A stretch of 64,000 nt of DNA from Dactylonectria macrodidyma (taxonomy: Eukaryota; Ascomycota; Sordariomycetes; Hypocreales; Nectriaceae). The notes under the pieces are model-generated. The model was given only the letters and a program-made list of their open reading frames with translations, had not been told where the DNA came from and ran no database searches. Below are positions 35,284-45,134 of the stretch, piece by piece. The stretch lies in NCBI GenBank assembly GCA_020744425.1, contig JAGMUV010000015.1, positions 558,001-622,000 on the forward strand, read 5' to 3'. The position numbers were made by a program, and so were the translations under genes. The stretch's first letter is position 1. Each line of letters begins with the position of its first letter.

Positions 35284-37671
35284 ATGTACTCCGCCCAGCA
35301 AGGCGGCGCTGATGGTGCGACGATCAATCCCGCCGCCCTCAACTCACCTGGTATGTCCTCTCCGCCCTGCTATTGCCTACTGTTCGCGCCCACCCCTCCA
35401 TCTTCCCATCCAACCTGTTCCCCTCGCTCGTTTTTGCCCGCCGCGCCCCAAGGTTGCTGTCGCAAATAATAACGAGGGGGCTCCTCCTGTTTGCGCCGCA
35501 TGCCCTCACGCTCCTCATCTTCACCATTCGATCTACGAAACCAGCGCGCGCACACCTTCCGGTGCTGCCGTTGCTGGTCTTCAGCGCCGGTTGATTCGTC
35601 ATGCTGACTCGACTTCCTTGACAGACCCCCCGCATCGCGGACTCAAGCGCAACCGTTCCCCAGATCTCTACGACTCGCCGCAACCTGGCGATGACGGTAT
35701 GTCGGGTGGATCCTGTGTAGCTCAACGCTGCACGGCGCGTCGTGGTGCGCCGTCGCGATGCGCCGCTTGCGCCGACCCGCGAAACTCGCCCCAGCTGCGA
35801 TTCTGTGCTACATCTCTCGTCGTGCTGCTTCGTTGCCTACAAAATGATTCGCATCACAACAACACTCATCGAGGAGAGACGCTAACCTTACTTTGTGCAC
35901 TGTAGGTGATTTGAAACCTCTTCGAAAACGAGGAAGACCAATGAAGTCTCGAACTTCGGGAGGCATCTCTGATGCTTCCGGCCAGGCGCCCGCCGCAAAC
36001 CAGCCCCAAACAATCCCCCCTCCTCAGACGCCTCAGTCTCAGAGCACCACGCTGCCAGCGCAGGCTGCCTACACACCAACCCAGGCGACGTTGCCACCCA
36101 AGACCACCCCGACCAAGTCGACACTCAAAGCCCTCCCGACCGTCCGAGACCATACAACCGATCAACTCAATTCGACCGGCGATGAATACCTCCCACGTGA
36201 GATTGACGAGTTTGGCGAGAAGAAGGTGATAGCCAATGGCACGCTCCAGGGCGGTCGCGAATACAAGTGCCGAACCTTTTTGGTCCCCAACCGAGGCGAC
36301 AAGCTCTTCATGCTCGCCACCGAGTGCGCCAGGGTGCTGGGCTATCGAGACTCGTACCTGTTATTTAACAAGAACAGGTCCTTGTTCAAGATCATTGCCA
36401 GCCAGGCCGAGAAGGACGACCTTGTCCAGCAGGAGATTCTTCCATTTTCTTACCGTTCCAGGCAAATCGCGATCGTTACCGCCCGGTCCATGTTCCGACA
36501 ATTCGGCAGCCGAGTTATTGTCAACGGCCGCCGAGTACGGGATGACTACTGGGAAACCAAGGCCCGAAAGCAGGGCTTCACCGAGGCCGATCTTGCGGGA
36601 GAGAAGCGACCCGGCGCCACCAAGGCGAGAGAAGCGGCCGAGGCTGCCCAGAATAATGTTCTGCTAGCTGGTACGCACCCAGAGATCGTCTACAGCAACA
36701 ACCCCGGACCGTACCCTGGCCCTCCGCAGCCGCATCTTGTCCAACCAGGTATGATCGGACCAACACCTGGAAACACGACAAGAATGCCTGGATTGACTCT
36801 TGGATCAGACCTCAGTGACTCCCGGCCGCGTGACTACTCCGGAATCCTCAAGGGAGGACCCCGCCAGGAGATTTCCGGCCCTGCTTACCAAGACCAGACT
36901 CGGCCCTCGCCTCTCGGCGAGCTCAACGCCCAAGCCCACCACGCCGCCGAGTTCAACCGATCCGTCAACCAGCAGCGGGACTTGCGCAATGACTATATCC
37001 AGGGAATCTGGCGACGACCCCACGAGCAGCCCTCGTCTAACCTGACCCAGCAGCCCGTAACGACGAACGATAGTGCCTCCGCCCCAACGAGCCGACCCTC
37101 GCACTCGCCCCATACCACGGCGACGGGCATGTCCCAGCCAGGAATGGTATCTTCTCAGAGTCCCCAGATGATGATGACGACGGCACCATACTCTCAGTCG
37201 ATTAGCGCCCAGAGCAGCCTCACGCAGGCGCCCATGAGAGGTATGGCCCAGTCTCCAACACAGTCAAATACCAGACCAACCCCGTCTCTCCCAGGCTCGA
37301 GCAGCTCCATCTCTCAGGGCACGCCCAGCTACAACTACCAGCCTGGCCAGAGTATGTGGCCCCAGACTCCCCAGACGCCACAGCAGCACAGCTACGGCAG
37401 CTACACCACGCAGGGTCAAGCAGCTCACCCATCGCAATCACCTGCTTCTCACCTGCGACAGCCAAGCAGCGGCCAGATGCAACCCAACATGCAATTCCCT
37501 GGCATGGCGGGCATGCAGTACGGCGCGGGCCAGAGCATGTATCCAACAGATCAAACACCCCGACAATACATGCCCCAGAGTGCACCTGGCGGCCCAGCGG
37601 TGACACAGGCTTGGTCGGGCCAGCACTCGTCAACACAGCAGTGGTGGACTCCTGGCCAGCAGCCACAATGA
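35284..37671 (+). CDS. rsc7: Rsc7/Swp82-family chromatin-remodelling complex subunit (634 aa, 3 exons)
   Basis: Exons 35284-35350, 35625-35696 and 35906-37671; introns of 274 and 209 bp join with one carried base each (G|AC, G|GT). The family are accessory subunits of RSC (Rsc7/Npl6) and SWI/SNF (Swp82), ATP-dependent nucleosome remodellers. The short first exons give MYSAQQGGADGATINPAALN and then RGLKRNRSPDLYD, followed by the AT-hook-like KRGRP word at about residues 54-58. The conserved Rsc7/Swp82 domain is at about 141-271: YLPREIDEFGEKKV, YKCRTFLVPNRGDKLFMLATE, LGYRDSYLLFNKNRSLFKI, and RFGSR-like FRQFGSRVIVNGRRVRDDYWE. The C-terminal half (320-634) is low complexity, rich in Gln, Pro, Ser and Met. 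The leader is long and C-rich. A uORF from 35156 overlaps this start codon in another frame. Convergent with dpb4. Confidence 0.9.
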
Positions 37672-39585
37672 GGACCAAATGTGTTGAATGATACGACCGG
37701 ATGATATTCACTACGACTGATATTCTTCCTTTTTCGGGTATCCGCCTAATCACGCTTTTGCTTTTCGTTATTTATTTATTCCATACATTCAACAGGGAGA
37801 CGCTGCTCCTCTCTTTGGTCCGAACTCCTTCAGTATTCCTGGATACCCAAGCATACACATTGGTGGAGAGGCTATGTGCTTTGTGGACCATCGGTCCATT
37901 GATATTGCTTGTAGCATTTGGCCTGGATGGGATAGAGGAGTCGGGTGATGGGAACATGGGTCTCGTCGTCAGGTTCGAATCGGGTGGCTTTTTTGGAGCT
38001 GGGCATAGCTCGCAACATCCGTTTTATTTTTATTTTTTCTGGTTTTTCTTGAGTTCACCTTTTTCTCTTTGACGTTCGCTTCTTCTGCTCATGTTTGGAG
38101 GCATCTTCAGGTTTGAAGATTGAGTTTGATCCGACGCTTTATGGGAGGATGCAGTTCTATTGGCGGTTCGCTTGTGCGTTCCTGGCAGCCATTCGCATCT
38201 ATATGCAGGCATCTTGTACCGGGCTTTTTTTGATACCACGTCATCTCTTCGATTCGTTCTTCTCCTCGACTCTTCATTCTTGGCACCAGGACACGTGGGT
38301 ACGACTGTGGACTGGACATGCTCGGTGCCGCCTCGATCGGGCTTGGGTCTCGTCGATTAGGTGGTATGCTACCTACGACTGAGCAGGGCTTTACAGGCTC
38401 TGCCATGGGGATGGCCTTTACAGGTGTGGCCGGCTTGCTCAGCCAACATCCCTATGGTCTTGAGCAAGTTTGAAGCATTGACCAGCGGTGTTCATCGCCA
38501 ACACATTGGATTCATTGTCTTGTCAAGCTTGAATTGTTTGTTTGTTATTGATCTTGGTCAAATTCTCGGCTCCCGCGTGGGCTTTTCATTGTTGTGGCTC
38601 GTTTGCTGTGCGGATGGGACATGGATCTCTCGGTCCCTGGGGTTTCATCTTGTCACGAGGGTGGTTGGCATTGGGACGGATGGGTTGGGTCAGGCAATAG
38701 GGAAGCACTTGTTTCATAACTTCGAATGCGATATTTTGTCTTCTGCAACACTGCATCTCTTGTCGTGCGTGTAACTGAACTAGGTCTCTTTGTGTATGAC
38801 TCAGTATGTGGCAACATCCGGCTTACTTGGATACGGGAGGAGCGTGCTTCCCGAGTCCCTGACCATGTTCATGTGAAGACATACAGATGTCGTCCACACA
38901 ACTAGATAACTGCAAGTCACAACGACGCATTCCTTGGCCCGCATCGTGTCCCTCCAAAAGCAAAGGGCCACGCGAATTAACCTTGTTTTGTTCTTCAGCA
39001 TGCGTTTGTCCATCCCAGTCCATCCCGTCTGAACCCGTAGCGCCGCGCCAGCACGGAAACCCTGCCGTGCAACCATTCTTCACCCCCTCCCCGGGGACAC
39101 CGGCTCTCTCGCCATGTGGTTTCCCACGAGAGGCTCCGCGCTCGCGCTCCACGAGCGAATCGGGCGCTTCCAGAGGGGAGAACAATGTTCCACCAGACGG
39201 AACCCGTCGCACGTGGCACCCGGGGAGTCCATTTCGGGTTGGAAGGACGGGGAAGAGAAGAGACTGGGGCAGAGGAGTGCGGCCGCGGCAGACTTCGGAG
39301 ATCGGGAGTGTCAGTGTTTCTTTATATTTGTACGAGGATGGTGTGGGAGGGGGTGGGGACGGTTGAGTTGCAGGATGCTTGTCCTACGGTTTGGGTGAGT
39401 GGCTTTTCATGGGAGGGAGAATGTGTATGCGCATGTATTGGGTGAGACAGCAATGCAGATTATGATGACGGTGGGTGTATGTGTGAGCGAGCACTTGTCG
39501 ATAGATGGCTGGTTATATGGTTGGCAATGCGATTGGTAGGTAGGTAGGTATGCAAAACAACACACGGAGTAGAGTCGGTGACAAG
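37672..39585. other. Shared 3' side of rsc7 and dpb4
   Basis: From 37.68 to 38.8 kb the plus strand is T-rich (TTTTATTTTTATTTTTT near 38022), consistent with a long rsc7 3' untranslated region. From 38.85 to 39.55 kb composition changes to mixed GC-rich DNA without gene signals. GGTA tetramers (39535-39549) lie just beyond the dpb4 stop. Open frames of up to 159 codons (for example 38887-39366) show no motif. Confidence 0.45.
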
Positions 39586-40713
39586 TTAATCACTCTCGTC
39601 GCCATCCAGCGCCTCATCGGCGTCATCTCTGCCCTCCTTCTCCTCCAGCGCATCCTGCGTCTCGTTCCCGCTCACCCCGCCCTCTTGATCATCGTCCTCC
39701 TCCTGCTCGTCGTCGATGACGTCCTCGTCCTCGTCATCGTCTTCCGGCACGGGCTCCTCGTCCTCCGTCTCGGCGTCGTCCTCGACGTCTGCGGCAGCCG
39801 CCGCCGCCGAGGGGTCGACGCGGGCGCGCTTGGTGCTGCGCGGGCCCGAGGCCTCCGAGGCCAGCGTCGTGTCGGCGTCGGCTTGCGACGTGTCGGCCAT
39901 GGGCGTGTCCGGATCGTCGGACTTTTTAGCGCGGACCTTTTGGCGGTATGAGGTGCGCTTCTCAGTCCGGATGGCGTTGAACTCTACAGAGGGGAGTGGT
40001 CAGCCAGGGGGGTGAAATTGTCATATATGGTTCTGCATCTTGCGATGTCTAGCATAGGACGTTATTAGGGAAACATGGAGGAACATACTTGCAAACTCGG
40101 CCTCGAGGGGAGCGCGCAGGAAGGAAAACTCAGTGTCCTCAAGGGCCTTGAAGACGTCGGCGGGGGTTACCGTCTTCTTGCCGGCGGTGACGGTGATTTC
40201 ATTGGCGCTGCGAGACAGGTTAGATAGATGAGCTGCGAATTGCATACTAGACGGAGTAAACGTACTGCGAGGCTAGGTAGCTAATGAAGACGGTAGCGCT
40301 GTTGCTCATGGCCAGGATGGCATTGGCCTGAATTTGAGTATTGGCTGGTAACACACCCTTGGCCAATCTTGTGATGATAGACTTGGGCAGTGTGAGATCC
40401 TATTGCTCGCAGTCAGACCTCGGTTCCCCGTCTCATGCTCTCATCCATCGTCTCCTAGTAGCTAAGTATAAACGCTTACCTCAATGGCAATGGCCTCATT
40501 ACGGTCCTTGTCCTTGTCCTTGTCCTTCTCTTTCTCCTTTTCCTTGTCCTTTTTCTCCGCTGAAGGAGTGCCTGATGAGTCCTCAACATTAGCGGCGGCA
40601 GATTCGTCGACAGCATGCGCCGGAGTGGGCTCCTTGGGCTCTGCGTCGATAACAGGCACGAGGCGCGCCGCCGTCACGTCGCTCTTGCGGGTCGTGGACT
40701 TGCGCGGAGGCAT
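39586..40713 (-). CDS. dpb4: DNA polymerase epsilon subunit Dpb4 (histone-fold protein, 294 aa, 4 exons)
   Basis: Exons (minus) 40480-40713, 40266-40399, 40089-40207 and 39586-39983; introns of 80, 58 and 105 bp all join in phase. Dpb4 (human POLE3/CHRAC17) pairs with a second histone-fold protein in DNA polymerase epsilon and also in ISWI-type CHRAC/ISW2 remodellers. The CBF/NF-Y-type histone fold starts at residue 79: DLTLPKSIITRLAKG, QIQANAILAMSNSATVFISYLASHANE, then GKKTVTPADVFKALEDTEF and LEAEFAKFNAIRTEKR. The N-terminal 78 residues are Ala/Glu-rich and end in a Lys/Asp/Glu run (DKEKEKEKDKDKDKD). The C-terminal 100 residues are very acidic, as usual for the family. Exon 2 gives no long frame of its own and was recovered from splice sites. 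Convergent with rsc7. Confidence 0.93.
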
Positions 40714-43016
40714 TATGGGCAGTTGTGATGAAGGAGGTGAGATGTGGCAATGTATCGAGGTGTGAGCGGATGAAGGGGTTTCCCTCACGCGTACAGTATG
40801 AGAATGAGCGTGGAGAAGCTGCACGTCACGAACAGGTCGTGAGAGAGGCGCGGCAGATCAAGGGCCTCGAGTTGAGATGCGATGACCACTCGGTCAATCC
40901 GTCAATCCGTCCACAAGAGTTTCCAGCCGAGGATCCCTGAGCGAGAAGACCATGCCACGCAATGCCCGCAGTCGCCCCCTAAACAAAATGGTCTTTCCGT
41001 GTCCCGTTTCTCAATCCTGCGTATCTTCAAACCTCTCTCTTCTTTCTCCCTCGTGAAGAGGCGACGTTCCAAAAGGCGGGTTGTGGTGGAGGTTTTGGCG
41101 ATGGATGATCCTACTCTAGCGGCGTCTGCCAGTTGGGTTGAGAAGAAGCGCGCGTCTGTGGTTTTGCCGTGCGTGCGACGCGAATGGCCTGCTGTGAGTG
41201 GAGGGAAGGCGCGTTAAGTGGCCACCTTGATTCAACCTCACCCAAAACGACGCTTGGGAGGGATGAGATGAGTTCATTGTGTTTTTCCCACCATCATATG
41301 CACTGCAGGATGGAGATGTTTCCTGTAGAAGCCTTATAAAAATTCAACCTAGGATTTCATCATACTACCATATTCATTTCAGTCTCTTTAGTCCAGGTTG
41401 TCTCAATCCAACAAGCTCTGATCCAAGACAGTCGGCCACAAATATCCTCCTCTTACGCCGCCTCCATCTCCATCTCCATGTGCACGAAGGAGCAAGCCCT
41501 GTCCTCAATTAGAGAAACCGATGCAACTGAATCTCAAGTCTGACTCATCGTTCGATGGTCAATTGCATTCACGCCACATATACAGATCAACGTCGCTGCA
41601 ATTTACCACCCTACCATTCATTTCCCTTGCCTCGTTACACAACCAGCACAAAATTGCAAGTGATCCCTCATCAAAAGCCAAATGTCACCACATGCGACTG
41701 CCGGCTTCAACAAACCCACCCAAGTTCCCCATTCATCAACCGTCGTCAATGGAATGCGACGCTGATGACAAACTCCCGACGTCATTAATCACAAGCTCCT
41801 CGTCCGTGTCAATGGCCATAGCTTCACTCTTCCCTTCCATCCATGAAACAGCCGCTATCCCGACCCCCCACGCCTTGACCCCCTCCCTTGGCACAAGTGA
41901 AGCAAATTTGCCCAAATTTGCATCTCCATCATCTTACGAATGATTATCTTGCCAATATCCATCTAATTCGGGCTCTTCCTTCCTTCGCCCGGCCGCTCCC
42001 GCGCATATGTGGTCCAGCCGGTAGCCCGTTTCAAGGCCCACTCCCATCAAACACCAAACCGCCATCATCGAAACATCCCATCGATAGTCCTTCATCATCA
42101 GGGATAGGCTCTAACTATTTAGCTTCCTGTACTCTCTGGCCTCGCTGCATGCACACGAATGAGGGAGGGGAGTTGCAATCGCGACTTGTTTGCTTTTTAT
42201 CGTTCCACTGAATTAGGTCCATTGAATTGAGATTGATGAGGCAGGCAAGCCAAGTCGCTGCCGGTGCCTTCTTCTGTTGGTGTAGAGTTTTATACTATCT
42301 ATGTAGGTCCTTGTTGTCAAGGTTGTGACCCTATTTGGTCCTTGCACATTCCATCCATTCATCCATTCTGAGCCTCAAGGCGGTCTCTGTTACTCTCATG
42401 CCGCTTGCTGTAAAACTATCATGACAAAGAAGAAAAAAGAGAAGGAAAATCTCGGGGTATATCCGTCGTTAAAATGCAAAAATGACAAAAAGCCTCCTTC
42501 ATCCCAGCCATTAGGCGCCGCCCGTCCAATCATCATCCTTCAAGACATCGAAGGGGTCATAGCAGCTGGCGTGACCGACTGTGTTGCCGTCTTCCTTCTT
42601 CAAGAAGGGTAAAAACAAACTGGACAGCTAAAGAATCCATGTAATGAGTGTGTGCGTGCGTACGTGTGTGCATGCGTGCGTGTGCTTGCGTGTTCATTCG
42701 GAAAGACGCTCCATGGTCGAGCGACAGCTCTTGCTGGAGTCTGCGACGGCAGATTTTGATCTCCTTCTCGGCACCTCAAGTGTGAGCGCATGGAGTCATA
42801 TCATAATCCCGTCCTAAATCCCTGATGGCTTTGAAACACGTCTTCGGATATCACCTCGGCCCCGCATTTCTGGGCCGGAGGGGCCGTAGGGATCGAGGGG
42901 AGGATGGGGGTTGAAACAAGCCGGTGTCTTTGTCAGACCTATTGTCTCTTCGTATCGGTCGACAGCTCAAATGTCAGTCAATAAAATTGTAGGCATTCTC
43001 TATCGCTTGTTTAATC
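40714..43016. other. Intergenic region between dpb4 and the membrane-protein gene
   Basis: Both neighbours are on the minus strand, so the left part is the dpb4 promoter and the right part the 3' end of the next gene. The part at 41.25-42.6 kb is relatively A/T-rich with many CATC/AATC words on the plus strand; GT/CG alternation (GTGTGCGTGCGTACGTG) is at 42647-42690. Frames of 110-140 codons exist on the plus strand (40882-41217, 41521-41943), but they have no recognisable motif or conserved composition. Confidence 0.45.
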
Positions 43017-43817
43017 TCAACCAATGGCACGGCCAATTTCTGACTTGCGGATGAGAGGTCTGGGTGAGAGGCCGCCAAGAAAGAAGTCATCGTCAAACGA
43101 CAGGCGTGGGGGAGTCGAAATGGAGTTCACCCGCTTTTGCCGCCGCATGTCGAGGGACCGGTTAGCCCGGGGAAGGTAGTCGCTGGACATTCGGGTCAAG
43201 GTGTGCTTGTCCGGGTAGTGCCCATGCCAAGGGTCATGATGCCCAACCTCACTCACCGTGCTACTGCGGGAGTTGCGAGTGCGGCTCTGTCGAGAGGCCG
43301 TGGGTGGAAGCTTTGCCAGGCGGGAGGGTTGACGCTTAAGGGTAGGGATGAAAGCGTCATCGCCTTGAACAGTCTCGTCGGTAAGGCCGGGGCGGGAGTT
43401 GGGAGCACGAGCGAGGACTGGGGTGGGAGGCACGTCCATGCTGCGCTTTTGCTTTATAGTGTGTGCTGCCAGTTCCTCCGATACTCGAGACTGGCCATTC
43501 TGGTAGATAATGACACTCGGAGGCTTGCGGATGGAAACAGAGCTCTGCTGGCGCTGGTGGCCTTGAAAGCCCTGGTCCAGCTGGTGGTCCTCGGACCTGG
43601 AAAAGGTCGGTTCAGCGAGAGGGGTCTTCTCATCCGTCTTGTCCGTCCTCCATGATTCGATCTCCTCGTCGTCGATGGGGGTAATACCCCTCTTGAGGAA
43701 AAGGAAACGGCGCTGTCGGGACCTGCGGCAGAGAACGGTAGTGACGATGGCGACGATAGCGGCAGGGACCACTGTCGCAAGAACGATGACGAGAATCTTG
43801 ATTTCGGAATCGTTCAT
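43017..43817 (-). CDS. Single-pass membrane protein of unknown function (266 aa)
   Basis: Not assigned to a named family. A short N-terminus (MNDSEIK) is followed by one strong membrane segment at about residues 8-29, and then a basic CRRSRQRRFLFLKRG stretch, so the long C-terminal part should be cytosolic. The RGITPIDDEEIESWR word directly after the membrane is, from memory, a conserved feature of filamentous-ascomycete hypothetical proteins; this was not checked. The remainder is Ser/Arg/Pro-rich and probably disordered, with several RxxS/RxS sites (for example KRQPSRLAKLPP, RNSRSSTVSEV), which suggests phosphorylation. The end carries LSFDDDFFLGGLSPRPL. No signal peptide is cleaved in any obvious way. 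Single exon; the start is the first ATG and puts the membrane segment at the N-terminus. A long CT-rich leader precedes it. Receptor-like or adaptor roles are possible but unproven. Confidence 0.8.
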   Translation of the reverse strand: MNDSEIKILVIVLATVVPAAIVAIVTTVLCRRSRQRRFLFLKRGITPIDDEEIESWRTDKTDEKTPLAEPTFSRSEDHQLDQGFQGHQRQQSSVSIRKPPSVIIYQNGQSRVSEELAAHTIKQKRSMDVPPTPVLARAPNSRPGLTDETVQGDDAFIPTLKRQPSRLAKLPPTASRQSRTRNSRSSTVSEVGHHDPWHGHYPDKHTLTRMSSDYLPRANRSLDMRRQKRVNSISTPPRLSFDDDFFLGGLSPRPLIRKSEIGRAIG

Positions 43818-44514
43818 GGTGTCTTTGCCATCTCGAGGCCACGACCTTTGTGTAAGAACAATGGCAACTCCTTAGGGTTCGGTAGAAAGAACTGGCGTTG
43901 CCGTCGAACGAGTCGTGGGCCAGAAATGAGAAGAAAGATAACGAATGGTGTTGGATGGGTGACAGTGACTTGGTTCGCAACCTTTCCAGCCAGTACTTGG
44001 CTTGCTCTGCAAGGTCACTGGAAGCCGTCGCGTCGAGATGATAACTAGAGTTGCTGGTCAGTCAAGGACTTATTAAATTACATGCATGAAATATATGGAT
44101 GGCTAAAACGTTGCAAGTGAACAATATGTGAGTAGGTGAAAGGAATACATGAGGGTAGATGAGTGCAGTGATGATTGCAGCAGCGTGGCGTGTTAGTCGG
44201 ATTGCTAAGTCCGTCAATGCTGCCGTGCTAAGACAAGTCGTCGTTTGCTTCATGTCATTGCTTCTCCCGATTTCAGAAGGTGGACGAGTTTAGGCAATTA
44301 TTTGACGTAAAGGCGATAAAATGCATGCCAGACTCGTATAATTGACTGGCAGTCGAATGCCATTTGCAAAGCCATCGACTCTAGTTGCCATATAGAAGAT
44401 GAGGGGCGGGATAGGTATGTTGGGATAAAGACATGGGACTTGATGGAAGTAGAAGAAACCAACATTTGATGCCGGTGAGCAGATGAGGATGTGAGAACCG
44501 TACCGTATCGGATC

Positions 44515-44543
44515 GACTTGACTTGACGACTTGACTTGACTTG
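44515..44543. repeat. GACTT pentamer array, 5 copies with a 3-nt interruption
   Basis: Two GACTT units, then GAC, then three more GACTT units. Confidence 0.85.
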
Positions 44544-45045
44544 CTCAACTGGTAGCACAGGTGACGAGGCAAACAAAGTTCAAACAATTAGTCCCATTCG
44601 GTCCGGCCGTCCTTCTCGGTAGATATCGAAGGAGGAAGGAGGAAGGATATCAACCAGGCACGGGACGCCCTGGGAATAGCAGAGCCGAGCGGGACAGGAG
44701 CGGGAGAAGGACGGGGGAGCGTTGAAGCTATATAGGGACTGGGGGCATGCGGCAGCTCTGGACTGGACTTGGGGGAGAAGGGACAGGACGGACATGGGGC
44801 GTAAAGTTGTAGAGGCAGGGGGGCGTGGAAGCCAGCGTCATGGGGTGGGATGGAGGGTGTGAAGATGTTGCAGAGGAGTGTAGCAAAGGAGCGCAGCAGC
44901 GCATCGTGTGGGAGAGAGTGACAGTTTTTAGTGGGAGTGACAGGACAAAACGGAGGAGGATGGTGGTGGAGGTGGTGGAGCTGAAGGTGTGTGGGAAGAG
45001 AAATGTAGCGAGGGGTGTAGAGCAGTGGAAGAAGCGTGGAAGTGG

Positions 45046-45065
45046 GTGAGGTGAGGTGAGGTGAG
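45046..45065. repeat. GTGAG pentamer array, 4 copies
   Basis: Four perfect units in the CT-rich (minus strand) leader region. Confidence 0.85.
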
Positions 45066-45106
45066 GGACTGAGGAGGGGAAGGAACCACAGCAGAGCCCT
45101 AGGGAC

Positions 45107-45134
45107 CTTGCACCTTGCAACTTGTGCCTTGTTC
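45107..45134. repeat. 7-bp periodic CTTG array, 4 units
   Basis: CTTG recurs at 45107, 45114, 45121 and 45128, exactly 7 bp apart, with variable last three bases (CAC, CAA, TGC, TTC). Confidence 0.75.

Noticed and set aside
34856..35905. Plus-strand open frame of 349 codons before and across the rsc7 start
   Set aside because: Openness follows from the C-rich, T/A-poor composition. It conflicts with the well supported rsc7 exons 1 and 2 in another frame. Kept only as a possible uORF from 35156.
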